From contig JADFUC010001205.1 in assembly GCA_019722365.1 (NCBI GenBank), positions 62,001-126,000 of the forward strand: a stretch of 64,000 nucleotides of DNA. The letters are read 5' to 3'. The translations under genes were made by a program, and so were the position numbers. This DNA is from Lithospermum erythrorhizon (lineage: Eukaryota; Streptophyta; Magnoliopsida; Boraginales; Boraginaceae). Below, piece by piece: positions 24,276 to 36,450 of this stretch (within the stretch, counting starts at the first letter, position 1; the number at the start of each line of letters is the position of its first letter). The notes beneath the pieces were generated by a model that was not told the DNA's origin, made no database searches, and saw only the letters and a program-made list of their open reading frames with translations.

Positions 24276-24740
24276 AGTGATGCATAAATTTGACATTAAC
24301 CAACTTAAGCTAACGTCCTAAATTAACTGTTTTGAGCATAAATACAATAACGAAAGACTTTTAATCTAATAATTTTGACTCATGCCCTGATATACTCTTG
24401 ATTACTTTCATTATACACACTAACACACCTACTATTGCTGTTAAGATTTGTGTAATTGTGTCATTATTTTGCTTATAAGTTTTTTGATATGTATACACGA
24501 AGACGGTCAATTTTCATGTTGAAATCGCATCATGTTCAATAGTAGCAACCAGGGACCAGGGTCCATGTGATGAAGTGGTAGCTAATCTTCTGAAATGGAC
24601 TAGGAACAATTTTAATTGTGAAACGTGTAAACTACAGCCTCCACCCTAATTAAATTTGTTGGTTTTTTCCCATGCAGTGATAGAGATAATGCCAAATGAA
24701 CTCTTTCCAAACAAGTGCGCGGCCGAAATTTTTCTAAAAT

Positions 24741-26330
24741 TATTTACTACTTGTGGAGTTCTAGGTTAAGATATCACGCTTGAATCGATGTTATCGTTCT
24801 TTGAGCACTTGGAAGATCGGGATTTAAATCGGGGTTATGAAACCCACGGCTTCAGTCCCGGCTAATCACGCTTGGAGTACAGTGAAAGTTCGGGAGAAGA
24901 TCGGGACTTAGGTGTCCCCGTCCCAATTCTAAGTCATGCAATTGTGGAGTCCTAAGAAAGTTCGGGAAAAGATCGGGAGAAGGTCTGGACCAGCACAAGT
25001 CCTAAGATCGGAGGTAGGGACCACCACAAGTCCACAAGGGAGTTTTTCGATCTGCGGTTTAAGTGGTTTTAATTTGCTCATCTTTCTGTAATACGTTTTG
25101 AGTCCTATAGATGTACTTTGTAATCGATATAAGGAGTCTATCTTGGTTTAGGGTTATGGAATAGGTTTAGTCGCTTAAACTATTCATACGGTGTATCTAC
25201 TGCGTCTAGGAAAATAAGTCTTGCTCGTCTTGCTTAATCTGCTTGGGAGGCAGGATATTATTAGATTTTATGGATTAGTCTCCTGGCTTAAGCACTTAAG
25301 TCTTTTCATCAAAATTTGTTCTCGCGTGCTTTCATTTAACGAAACTTCGCATTAAGTCGTCCGTCAAGGTGCTTGAATCGGCTTAGAAACGCGTTGGGTT
25401 ATGAGCTTGCGAAAGAAGATCGTCTTTGGTGGTATGAGTGAGTACTAATCAAATCATATCAAGCGTATCCACGCGTAAAATTTTTTTGAATTAGAAGTAT
25501 TACTAAACGTACTCAGCGTCGCCGTTGAGCATCATATTTGAGATGCATTACCCGTCCGGTGTGAGATTAAGAGGTGAAAGCACCGAGGTGTCTGCATTTT
25601 TCGGCGTGGTACTTTGCACCGCGTAACACTTAGTTCTCGCGGTTCGGATGGCTTCGCTCATTACCGTTTGCGTCTGCCGGAACACCGAGGCGAGCGTTAT
25701 TAGTTGTAATACCGTACCCAAAAATGTGTGTGTGATATGTTTGATATGATTTGAGTTAGTGCCCCACTGCATGCAATCGAGATGCGTCTTATTTCATCTC
25801 ATAAGAACTTAAGTGTTAAGAGGCGTGCTTGACTTGGAACAATTCTAGGATGGAGTGACCCATTGGGATATTTCCCCGATGAAGAACACGTGAGTGAGAC
25901 AACGTCTTTAAAAGACCAGGTGGTCGGCTGTAGGTCAATCTAATAGCCGTCACCAACCGAGGAATTCCGGGCGGAAGGCGTTCAGCAATACATGTATGTT
26001 CTTAAATTTATGGTGATCTTGTTTGGTGGTTACTGCCAGTGGATTAGTCGCAACGTATTGTTAGGAATATCATGTTAAATCTCTGGTATTATTTACTTTC
26101 TTACGCACTACGTATTCGTTGTTCATAGATTCACATACATTTTAACATTACCAATAATAAGTTTTACCTAATGTAACAATTAGTGATTTATGTGCGTCAT
26201 TATAACAATAAGATAAAAATTTCTCGTAATAAGTGGTTGTGAACATTAAATTAATTTGGTATTAAACATAATATATGAAAAATTTAAAATAAGCTTTTTG
26301 GTGTCGTCCAGGGTTTTACTAAAGAAGGTT
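24741..26330. other. Unassigned block richer in GC, probably a transposon or solo LTR
   Basis: This 1.6-kb block differs from its AT-rich surroundings and contains repeated phrases such as AAGATCGGGA and ACAAGTCC (24780-25040). No protein motif appears in any frame. Near its right side, TTTTTGGTGTCGTCCAGGG (about 26294-26313) loosely resembles the sequence that follows the LTR in several plant Gypsy elements. A solo LTR or truncated Gypsy end is the likeliest explanation, but I could not set ends or a target duplication. Confidence 0.3.
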
Positions 26331-26840
26331 ATATTCTTGGTAGATACATATAAATAAATTTATATGAGTATGACAACCGTATGTTCGATTTAATTTTTGT
26401 GCGAACTATAAAATGCCCCACCGTGACTCATGAGCAACGATTTGGATCAAATTTTATTGTGCTGTTATTTTCAAATATGACTATTTCCATCTCAATTTAA
26501 TTATTGGCATTCACTGCATACTACCTTGTTCCAATTAGTTCCTTTATTATATTATTAAATATTTTCTAAACTAATTCATGAAATACACAAACCACCACAT
26601 ATATTCATGAGCACAAAATTCAGCAAACATACATTTTTGGATCCTTCACTCATTTTCCCATGCCTTAATAACGTTTGTTACAACAAAAGATGAGCCGGAT
26701 AGAGGATCTTTAACTTGCTTGCACTAAGAACAAAAGTTGTCCAAACAGGGCTTTAATTTATTTGCAGCATAGCCCAAATTCAGTAATTCATATAGAATTG
26801 GCTTGATTCAAATACTAGTAATAATCATATAAAATCAAAA

Positions 26841-28621
26841 TCAAGCTGCACACACAACAAGCTGGATTGGTACATCAATCTTCACACTTGCTTTGCACTC
26901 TTGAATTTGTTCTTCTTCATTAACAAATTCCAAATTTTCCTCATCTTCATCCATTTTCTTGTCTTTATTTTCTTCTTCAATATAAGCAACCTCATCATCA
27001 CTTTTTCTACTCTTTGGTGAATCCTCAACAGGGTGAACTTCTGAGGCTCCTAAATTTACTATGTTGATTACATGTTCTGTAGGCTTCTTTTCCTCTACAA
27101 CTACCTTCTTGGGATTTCTGTAGATTCCATATAACAACATTTGTAGCATTCCTAAGAAAAATCCCAAAACGTTTGGCAACTGCATATAAAAATTAAAAAG
27201 TTATTAGCTCATAAATAAATGAAAATGAACATTAGATTTTGATTATAATAAATAAATAAATAAAAGCTTTAATAAGAAGCTTACCGCAATGCATAAATCC
27301 TTCTGAAGTAGGCCATAGCCAAACCACATAATTGCACTCAAGGTGAGACAAAATGATAAAGGGAATGGCAAGAACTCTGCACTTTTTGTTCGGACAACTT
27401 GAAACTGTTCAAACAAATCAAAGTCAATATATATTGATTAGCTAAATCTTGCAATTACATTGATATATAAGTAATATTAGCTAGCAATATCGATCAATTT
27501 ATAGATGTGACATGTAATTTATTGGATGAATAATTCAATGTAAACACTCTTTGGGATATTACTAAATGTACAATTTATGTTACATATTACGCCTGTTGCA
27601 AGTGATTGGTACCAATGATCATTAATTCATTATTAACTTTATGGGAGTGAACAAGTGATGTTACACATATCAAATGAGACGTGGGGTAAATAACATTGGA
27701 AATAAGTGAAAAAATTGCATAAACTATTTCTATTAGCTTACCACAATGCTTAAAGGTGCAGCAAAAACAATAACAGAAAAAGCAACACAAATCCATCCGA
27801 CAACTGCCACTCGAGTTTGGCCTTCCAATATATAGTATGTGAAGAAGAAAATTGTCAAGAAAACCCCCACATTCAAAAATGATAACAACTTTGCAGTATC
27901 ATTCTGTTCAGAAAAAAAATTATTATTAGATCATGATATGTGAATTCCTCAATAATATAAAAAATATGTTAATTTAAATAAATATTAATTACCCTGGCCT
28001 TCTTGTTTGCATAAAGGAGGAAGATGAAGATGTAAATGGTTTCAATCACACATCCAAATGAGTTTATGGAAATTAGCAAAAGAGTATTAGTTTTTATGAG
28101 GGCATAGTACATCCAAAGCATGGCAGAAAATAGGGCAACCACATATGGTAGAGATTGAAAACCCATGGTGGATTTTTCTCGACGAATTCGAATGAATGTT
28201 GGCCTGCATGTCACAAGAGTTGTAACAAAACCATGTTAAGTTTCAAATCAAGAAATGAAAACAAAATTAATGGAGAATAAAATATGAGTTTTTTATTACT
28301 TACAATGGAGCAAAGTAGACGAAGAACGAAATAATGTTGCCTGAAATCCAATATTATTATAATAATGTTAGTTAAACATTTAAAATAAAGTAAATTAATC
28401 AACATGGTGATGATAAATACGGAGTAGTTATAGTATTTGGAATGATCACATAATTAATATAGTACGGAGTATATGATATACTGTAATTTGATCATGCAAA
28501 AAATATAATTGTAGAAAACTGAAAGACAGGAAGAGGACAAGAAAAGCAGAAATGAATAGATATATTGACCTAAGATGCCAAAGGTGAAGGACCATGGGTG
28601 GTGAAGGTCAAAGATTGCCAT
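26841..28621 (-). CDS. SWEET: SWEET sugar transporter (clade III-like)
   Basis: Intact six-exon gene on the minus strand, 306 residues: exons 28621-28570, 28340-28304, 28203-27993, 27903-27742, 27404-27285, 27179-26841, all GT-AG, with the 37-nt second exon common in SWEETs. SWEETs are seven-helix facilitators that let sugars move down their gradient across plasma or vacuolar membrane. Two MtN3/saliva repeats are present. The key prolines (29, 49, 150, 167) and the pocket pairs Trp60/Asn77 and Trp181/Asn197 are kept. By alignment from memory with Arabidopsis SWEET13, the residues V23, S54, V145, S176 correspond to V25, S56, V146, S177, which fits sucrose-type clade III members. The C-terminal tail is about 90 residues and unusually acidic ([17 protein letters not shown]). 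A member number cannot be given from sequence alone. Confidence 0.95.
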
Positions 28622-28801
28622 AGTATTGATGATGAGCAATAAAGGATAAGAATAATTTAATTGATTTTTTTCTTTCTTCTTCTTTTCTCAACTACAAACT
28701 TCAAGTGAATAGAAGTTGTTTACTTCTCCTCACTATTATATTCACTAAAAGAAAAGAATGCTCTCATGCAATGGGTTGTAGAAATGAGTCCCCGATTGGA
28801 G

Positions 28802-28811
28802 CTATTTATAT
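28802..28811 (-). promoter_or_regulatory. TATA box of the SWEET gene
   Basis: On the minus strand ATATAAATAG lies about 180 bp before the start codon at 28621, inside a CACC/ATATAAATAGCTCC context. It predicts transcription start at roughly 28770. Confidence 0.75.
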
Positions 28812-28829
28812 GGTGAAGAGGAGATGGTG

Positions 28830-31654
28830 TGCAAATTGAACTAACCTACAAATTAATGACAAGTGGAATGTAAATAGGTAGAGCAAAATAATTTTATCAC
28901 CCGTCCCTTAAAAAAAAAAATACCAATTTTCACTTGTGCCCTTCTACTTGTGTGCACTAATTACCATATCCCATTTATCACGATTCATGCAATTTACCAT
29001 AGCTATTCTATTTTATTATTATATAATTATTACTATTTAGGATTGTATGAATTGAAGAAATAATTTAGGATAGTTAGTCATTATTAAATTTAATCAAACG
29101 ATGAAATAAATAAGGTACATTATTATAACTAATTAAAACTTAACATACTGTAATAACAATCCAATATATATATGTATTACTTTTTTTTATCACGCACTTA
29201 TGTCAAGACATGAAATAATAACAAGCACACGTTATGCAATTTATCTCGATTATTTAATATGTCTAATTAAAAGTATACTATGGAACATTATATTTGTTCT
29301 CCAATTAATGAGATAATTGTCGATATGATCAAGATAGTGAGTATCGAGTTGGCTCTTTTGTTTTAATAGTGTCATCGTAGCGGTTTAGTTGCAGTAAGTA
29401 AGCAAAAAATTGCGGCTTTGGTCTGAGCTAAAGTCTCGATTAATCTCATGATGTTAATAAAAGCAGCGTTAGTTTGTGGATCAAAGTGCAACTTTTGTAC
29501 CCTTTAAGAATTAGCTAACTTCTGATAGCTATTTATTAAGGGTCGAAATCTGTTTTAGTCTTACAATATCAGCTCGACCTTCGATGTCACTGCAATTAAT
29601 AGCCCCAGCCTAGCATTATATTTATGCTAGTCAAAGATGAACGAAACAAATTAATTACACTTCTGAAATATAATTAGGCAAAACCAATCTTAGGAGAGGT
29701 AACAAAAATTTAATGATAGTAGAGATGTATGATGTATCTGGCTATAATGAAGCGGCCAATCTCAATTTGAAGAAAAATTCCGGACTCTTCTCAAGTCTCG
29801 AGGGTTCAACCAAAGGACCCCATTGTTCCATTTCTAGAACCACATTATTCCATGCATGGTTCCTATCATATGGAACTACAGTAACTCAATCATAACAATG
29901 CAACAAAATCAAATTATATGAAGTGTCATCCTCCAATAGTCCAATAATTCTCCATTTTTCTTCTCTTCTGATTTTCTTGAACGATCATGAATAATAATAA
30001 AATAATAAATCATTGAACACACTTTTACATTAAAAGCATATTATGATATATTATTATACTAATAAAAATAATTTCACAAAGAATTACACATGAAGCTTTT
30101 TAAATTTTTTTTGTTTGGATGAAGCTTTATTTATAATAATATGATTACTACTGTATCCCATAAGCTTGTCCCAATTATTACAAAACCCCTAAAATACTCA
30201 GACCTTTTATCATTATAAATTTATAATTCTAATAACAAGCACATATATACACGCAAAATCTTCACTAGTTTCTGTTGCCAATTTGTTTGATAGCTTCATT
30301 TTCTTCCTAAATTTGGTGTCTATGAAACGTTTAATATGAAGGCTAACGTGTTCATACCATACATGATATAGCTTTGATTAGATGCATAATTTATTTATAG
30401 TTAGAGATGCCGATCGGCGATTGGTGAGCGGACCGCATTTTACCTATATAGCGTACACGAGGAAATGGCATTTTCACAATTATTATGGTACTTTCTTTAA
30501 TTTGTTAGATCTTGTTTCTATTAGCATTGCTAGACCATATTCATCATGAGTAAGAATGCTAGTTGGAGACCTCCATCTGGATTTTGCCACAATATGATGA
30601 TGAGTACAAACAAATGTCGTCAAGGACGTAAAAAGGATAGCTAATTTGCATTCTAACCTATATTTATAATTAATTTAACCTAAATAATGAAAATTTTAAA
30701 CTAATCACTACTTGAAATGAACTAGTTGTAATTTATATATTGTTTAGATACAACAATTTAGTATTTCAAATTTTGGAATATAAGAGTTTGATGCGGATGG
30801 GTCGATTCTGACGATGGTGGAGTAAGTGTGGTCGAGTTGCGCTACCGTCCCAGTTAATTGAATACGGTAGCGATAATGGTCTACGTAATTAATGCCTTAG
30901 TGTGTGCGTTTAGTCACCAATTTAACGTTTTCATGAAAATTTAACGTTCTTCAGCGATTGGTGTCCAACTTTGGGGTCAAATTTCAATTTTTAAGATTTT
31001 TGGGTATTGCTTTGTGTTTTATAAGTTATAAAGTTGCAGAAATGGTCATTGTTAGTATACAAATGGTTCTCATTTGGTCCCTAACACTTTAGTATTAATT
31101 ACTTTAATTTGTCATATTTGAAAAAATATCTCTCATTAAGATTTTAAGATATATATTAAAATTAAATATTTTAAGATAATTAATATAATATTATTTTAAA
31201 AATATTTTTATATATCAACTTTGAGTAAAATTAACATATTTTATTATAAGTTTATTATCTACATGTTGTGCAAAAAAATTCAATAATTTTTTTACTATAC
31301 ATTAAATATATGATCATATATATATATAAACAAATAGTGCGTCGATTAGAACGTTAAGAAAAATAATTTTGTTTTACTATACATTAAAAATATCTCTAGT
31401 TTCGTTTTAGCTTTCTTGTAGATTAAGAAAAGAAAAATAGTACTTGAGGGGCCAGATTTATACTGACTTTACAACTCACTTGATACACAAAATTCTTCAA
31501 AATTATATTTTGACTCCAAAAATATACAAAAGCGGATTTAAATTATAGCAGCGCGCTTAAATTAGGGACTAAATGTGCACACGATTGTCTGATATCTAGA
31601 ACCGTGCTAGCTAAAGTGTCATTGCTTTGGGACGAAAGTCTGGTGACCCGCAAC
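28830..31654. other. Intergenic AT-rich stretch
   Basis: The first few hundred bases are the distal SWEET promoter. I found no gene, tRNA or clear transposon end in the remainder. A 60-codon open frame at 29713-29895 has no recognisable content. Confidence 0.45.
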
Positions 31655-31665
31655 TACTTTGGGAC
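31655..31665 (+). repeat. Left direct repeat flanking a hAT element
   Basis: TACTTTGGGAC occurs here and again at 35802-35812, on either side of the element. A hAT target duplication is 8 bp, so the true duplication lies within this 11-bp match. Confidence 0.75.
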
Positions 31666-31842
31666 TAGGGGCATTGGCGGTCGGATTACCGAGAACCGAT
31701 CCGGTTGGCCCGGACCGAATATCCAACCGGTTGACATAACGGATCGGTTCCGGTTCGCAAATCTTGCCCGCGAACAGTTTGGACCCGGACCGGTAGGATC
31801 CGCGAAAACCGAATATATTCTCGAAAACCGATAGGGTTGGAG

Positions 31843-31850
31843 TATATAAA
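31843..31850 (+). promoter_or_regulatory. TATA box of the hAT transposase
   Basis: TATATAAA follows the CCGG-rich left end and precedes the leader and its intron. Confidence 0.6.
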
Positions 31851-32179
31851 GATGACTTAGGGTTTTACGGATCGATTACATGCAACAACACTCCTTCTCT
31901 CCCCCATTTTGTCGGTTTTTTGTGGTTTTAAATATAAATTGCATAAAACATGTATGTGTCTCTGAATCATTGTGTTTTGTTTTGTTTTTATGGTTTTTTT
32001 AATATACACAAAAAATTGAGTTTTAATATTTTTTTAGTTTTAAACATGCATGTGTCTCACGAGCTTTGTGTTTATTTTGATAGATTTTTTATATTAATTT
32101 GATTCTTGCATCTTTATATAGTATTAGACGAGTAGTATATAAAGTTTGAACTTATGGAGTTTGAATTATAAATGAAATA

Positions 32180-32625
32180 AATTAGGGTTCGAAATTTTGA
32201 TTGTGAATTAGGCATGTTATAATTTTTGTTTTGAATTTTTTAATTAGGGGTATTGAATTAGAAATTTTTGCAATTCTGAGGTTTGAATTAGGTTTGAATT
32301 AGGTTTAAATTAGAATTTTTGAATTAGGGGTTTTTGAATTAGGGTTTTGAATTAGAGATTTCCGAATTAATGTTTTCAATTAGGGGTTTTGAATTAGGGA
32401 TTTTGAATTAGGGTTTTGAATTAGGGGTTTTGAATTAGGAGTTTTTGAATTAGGGGTTTTTGAATTGGGGTTTTGAATTAGGGTTTTGAATTAGGGATTT
32501 TCGAATTAGGGGTTTTTAAATTAGGTTTTTGAATTAGGGTTTTGAATTAGGGTGTTTTGAATTAGGGTTTTTTAAATTAGGGTTTTGAATTAGGGTTTTT
32601 GAATTAGTGATTTGAATTAGGTTCA
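32180..32625 (+). repeat. Minisatellite of TTTTGAATTAGGG-like units
   Basis: Some 25 to 30 degenerate units of about 13 bp, with core GAATTAGGG(G)TTTT, run through the leader region before the transposase start, ending about 100 bp before a probable splice acceptor at 32722-32726. Each unit contains TTAGGGTTT, the same bases as the plant telomere repeat, but the 13-bp period shows it is not telomeric DNA. Confidence 0.9.
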
Positions 32626-32730
32626 TTTCATCATTTGTTGTTAAATAATATTGTGTATTCAATCTGAGTTTTGACTACATTGTATATTTATTTGTTATGT
32701 ACATCTGAATTCTTGATAACTTTCAGAAGC

Positions 32731-35153
32731 ATGGATGAATTTGATGATGATGTAAATCTTGAGACTATTGATGGAGATTGGTCGAGGAGATACAAGATTT
32801 GTGAGATAGCGAGAATCGTGATAGTTGACTTGACTACCGATTCGAGTTACTTGGGCTGGAGGAACCGTAGATGCCTTGAGCTTATGGAAGAACGAAGGCT
32901 AAGAAGTCCATTGTGCATACAGAGATGGGTTTAATTACCCATCCTGATGACACTGAAAAATACAAGTGCAAATGGTGTGGTGCTCTTTATTTTGTTGATC
33001 AACAATATAAAAATACTTCAAATGCCAAAAAATATTTGGAGATTTGTTTGCAAAGGAAGTTGCATTTAAAGAGAGCGTGTGAAAAGAACATGCGATCTAG
33101 CTAAGTACAGAGTGTTGGTGATGCTAGTGTTCTAATCTTGCGTGTCATGGAAATCTGATCATGCTAAGGATTAAAGGAAGCTGTTGCTTTCATATGATTT
33201 TGGGTCATAATTTCCTTTTCTTATAATGGAAGGTGTTATTTTCCAATAAGTTCTTGAAAAGAAATTTATCCTTGGTACCAGAGGATAACTAGACACCATG
33301 ATTAAAAATGATTGAGACTTGTTATCATGATGAGAAAGGTTAAGATGAAAGCTTAATGTCTTTAGTGAATAGGATTAGTTTAACTACTGATTTATGGTGG
33401 TCTAGTGAACAAAGAATAGGTTATATATGACTATAACTGCACATTTCATAGACTCTGTGAATGGCATACATAAAAAGAGTTTAGCCTTTTTTAATGTTCC
33501 TCGCTTTCGTTACGGAGATGTTTTGGCTAGAGGTGTTGAGGGTAATGGATGATTGGCAAATTAGGAAAAAGTAGTTTCTATTCTTTTTATTTGACAATCT
33601 TTGACTGATAATTGTATTTGAGGTTGAGGTGACTTTACTAATAGAAGAAGCTTTCTCTTGATGGCCAAGCTGTTTCATGTTAGGTGTTGTGCACACATTA
33701 AGATTTGTTGCTTCGGGGATGGACTTGATATAATCAGGCTTTTGCTATTGATAAAATTAGGAATGGTGTGAGGTATTTGCTAAATTCTGAAAGTAGGTGT
33801 AAAGCTTTCAAAAAGATTGTTGATGAGTTACAACTAGAGGGTAGGCTGCTAGTTTTGGATGTTAAAACTAGATGGAATTCTACCTGGTTGATGTTGTCCA
33901 CTGCATTCTTTTACAAAGATGTCTGGCCTAGATTTGCAGAGAGAATATTGCGTTACGCTCTTTTATGTGATGATTGGGAGGTGTGTATGATATATGCGCA
34001 TTGCAGGAAGTGTTTAATGATATTCTGAAATCATTGGTGAGTACGTCTTATCCAACTTTGAATTTATTTTTGAGTTATATAGAGTGAAGGTGTTATTGAA
34101 TCGGCCACAGGTGGGGGTTAGATAAACCTTATTTGCGAAACACTTGCAAATCAAATGAAGCGAAATATGACAGCAAATATTGGACCCAAAATTATGTTTG
34201 ATTTCAATTGGTCATTAGCAGTCCAAAGGTATAATTATATCATTTTGCCTATTGTTACCTATTAGCACCTATTGTTGCCTATTCGATTCTATTGTTGCCT
34301 GTCGATTACGAATTGTTGCCTATTGTTGCCTATTCTTATTCTGATTCTGGATTGTTGCCTATTCTGGATTGTTGCCTATTGTGAAATGTTGCATAATGTT
34401 GCCTAATGTTGCCTAATATTCTGGATTGTTGCCTACCTATGCGGATTGTTGCTGTTGTGAAATGTTGCATAATGTTGCCCTAATACGGATTGTTGCACAA
34501 TGCGGATTGTTGCTTATTCAAATGCACCAATGATAATGAACATGCAAATGATGAATTGATAATAATTTGATGTTGTTTACTTCTTTATCTATTCTACCAT
34601 TCTGATGCAGTTCATGTCATTGTTGCATTAGGTATAAGATGGTTTTTATAAAATGGGTTTATCCTTTCTTGTATCCGAATGGTAATGAAGCTAAAACATG
34701 TGAAGAGGATTTGTCAAACAAGTTGTGGTCCTTGTTTAAACTTTATGAACAATCCTTCAAAACTAATGATGCTCAAAGATCCAATGCAAATGAAGAAGGG
34801 ACAATTTCAACAACTTTTGGATTGGGAAAAGAAGTTTTGAAATGTTCCTTGAACTGTTGAGGGCATTAATAGTACGAGGTCGGATCTTGAGTGTTATCTT
34901 GATGAGGGTCCATTAAAGTGTGTGGGGGATTAAATTTGATGTCCTTACTTGGTGGATGGCTAATGAAGCCAAATATCCTATTCTTAGCAAACTAGCCAAA
35001 ATAGTCTATCTATTCCAGTTACCACAGTGCCGGAATCCCGTGTTTCACTAGCGGACAAAGTTATTGATCCAAAACGAGCTTCTATGAAAACAAAAACTGT
35101 CGAAATATGCTTCTTTGTGGGGGCGATTGGATTAAGGAGATGTATAGTGCTTA
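32731..35153 (+). pseudogene. hAT transposase, decayed (second family)
   Basis: Starts MDEFDDDVNLETIDGDW at 32731, just after a splice-acceptor-like TTTCAG. A BED finger follows (YKCKWCGALYF, then YLEIC, about 32957-33050). The RNase H-like core is spread over frames: RISLTTDLWWSSEQRIGY near 33371-33424, KLFHVRCCAHIL near 33665-33700, DVKTRWNSTWLML at about 33858-33897. Then RYKMVFIKWVYPFLYP (34630) and the dimerisation domain FDVLTWWMANEAKYP with ILSKLAK (34930-34998). The part from 34225 to 34630 is probably an intron filled by a minisatellite. Frameshifts and stops near 32930, 33105, 34027 and 35050 inactivate it. Confidence 0.9.
34241..34520 (+). repeat. Minisatellite of TTGTTGCCTATT-like units
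   Basis: About 20 degenerate copies built from ATTGTTGCCTATT, TCTGGATTGTTGCC and AATGTTGCATAATG. It lies between two coding segments of the transposase and ends before a probable splice acceptor at about 34630, so it probably expanded inside an intron. Confidence 0.9.
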
Positions 35154-35801
35154 GAGAGGTGCACTGAGAAGTGTTGTAGTATTCAAAATCTCAATTACTT
35201 GATTCATTTACATCTTACTCATTTTATGTTTTGCTTTTCTAATTTTTCATCTTGTATTGTTATTCATAACTCGAACAACTAACCCTGAGACGACCACTTT
35301 TGAAACTCATTTTGGTCAAGAAGCTGAGGCGAACTGCTTGAACATTCGAATCACCGCTTTGCCCCAACAACCCCCTAAGCTTTGTGATGAGATTGTTACG
35401 AGCCGTTGAAATGTAATATGTTATATGTTGGATACTTGGATTGTTGGTATTTACATTTATTACATCTTTACATTTTGATTCGACTTGATTCGACAATGTA
35501 GTGTTTTTGAATTTTGCCAATGATGAATTGTTTCTGAGGCCTGGATTATTATTTGTACTGTTATAGTGTTATTCAGTTCTGACTTTATCAGATTAATGGA
35601 TACTTTCGGTCGGTTTTTGGATACATTTTTCGGTTATTATGATCAAAGACGTTGTTTATCGGTTGGTCGAATTGTCCAGGCCGGTAATATCGGTCGGTCC
35701 CGGATCAATTTTCACCGAAATCATTAGCGGTTCGGTCAGGATATATCAGATATCAAATTGAGGATGGTCTCGGCCCGGCTAATATCGGACGAACGGACAT
35801 A

Positions 35802-35812
35802 TACTTTGGGAC
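35802..35812 (+). repeat. Right direct repeat flanking the hAT element
   Basis: Second copy of TACTTTGGGAC (see 31655-31665). Confidence 0.75.
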
Positions 35813-36450
35813 CATTCTTTGCGATTGACTAAATGCAGTCATATAAATATCTGATGATATATGCGATTTCATAAAATTTCAGTTATATGCATAAAGTATT
35901 GATTCAACTTTTTTTTTCAACGATAAGAAATCATTATAAAATGATCAACGGAAGTAATACGAGGTTTGTAGAAAATGAATCATTTTGATCCTCGAGAGAG
36001 TAGAAGAGACGATGGGAGGAGCGTTGAGCCATGAAGCTTGTTGTTCCGATCGGCCAATTCCGATGTGGTACTTTGTGGGCAGCATTCTTTGTTATCCATA
36101 TAGCTTATAAACGATACGTTTCGTAGGGGATGTCTCCCGTTTCGCCTCGTTTCCTGTAGGTTATGTAGCTTTGAACTAGTAGTGTAAGTTCCGCTTTTTG
36201 TGTGGTTCCCGAACTAACTTTATCCAGCGTCGCGCTTCCCAGAGGATCTACAGTACCACTATAGCGTCCTCGCCATCGATAAACTCCGCTATGATAGCCA
36301 TGTCAGCTTTTTTGTTAAGTTGAACCCGTTGTGGACGTCACTTTAGTAATCCCACCGTCGTGAAGTATGTACGCCGAGGTTGTGGATCCTTCCAAATATC
36401 AATACTCTTCCATTAGCCAAATGTCCACCAGTCCGCTTTTCAAGAGACCC

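Larger units (their letters stand above)
31663..35804 (+). mobile_element. hAT transposon (Ac-like), decayed but with both ends
   Basis: About 4.1 kb between copies of TACTTTGGGAC. The left end reads CTAGGGGCATTGGCGGTCGG; the right end read inward on the minus strand is TATGTCCGTTCGTCCGATA, a poor but plausible inverted match. Both ends are rich in CGGTTCGG / ACCGG / CCGGTT variants (31680-31830 and 35600-35790), the usual subterminal dress of plant Ac-like elements. Inside are a TATA box (31843-31850), a leader intron with a minisatellite, and a broken transposase. The frames are dead. Confidence 0.85.

Noticed and set aside
25548..25772. Minus-strand 74-codon open frame
   Set aside because: Within the unassigned GC-richer block; no recognisable domain.
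29713..29895. 60-codon open frame as a small gene
   Set aside because: No motif, no promoter context, no recognisable homologue.
32180..32625. Interstitial telomeric repeat
   Set aside because: Contains TTAGGGTTT words, but the period is about 13 bp with GAATT spacers, and it lies inside a hAT element.
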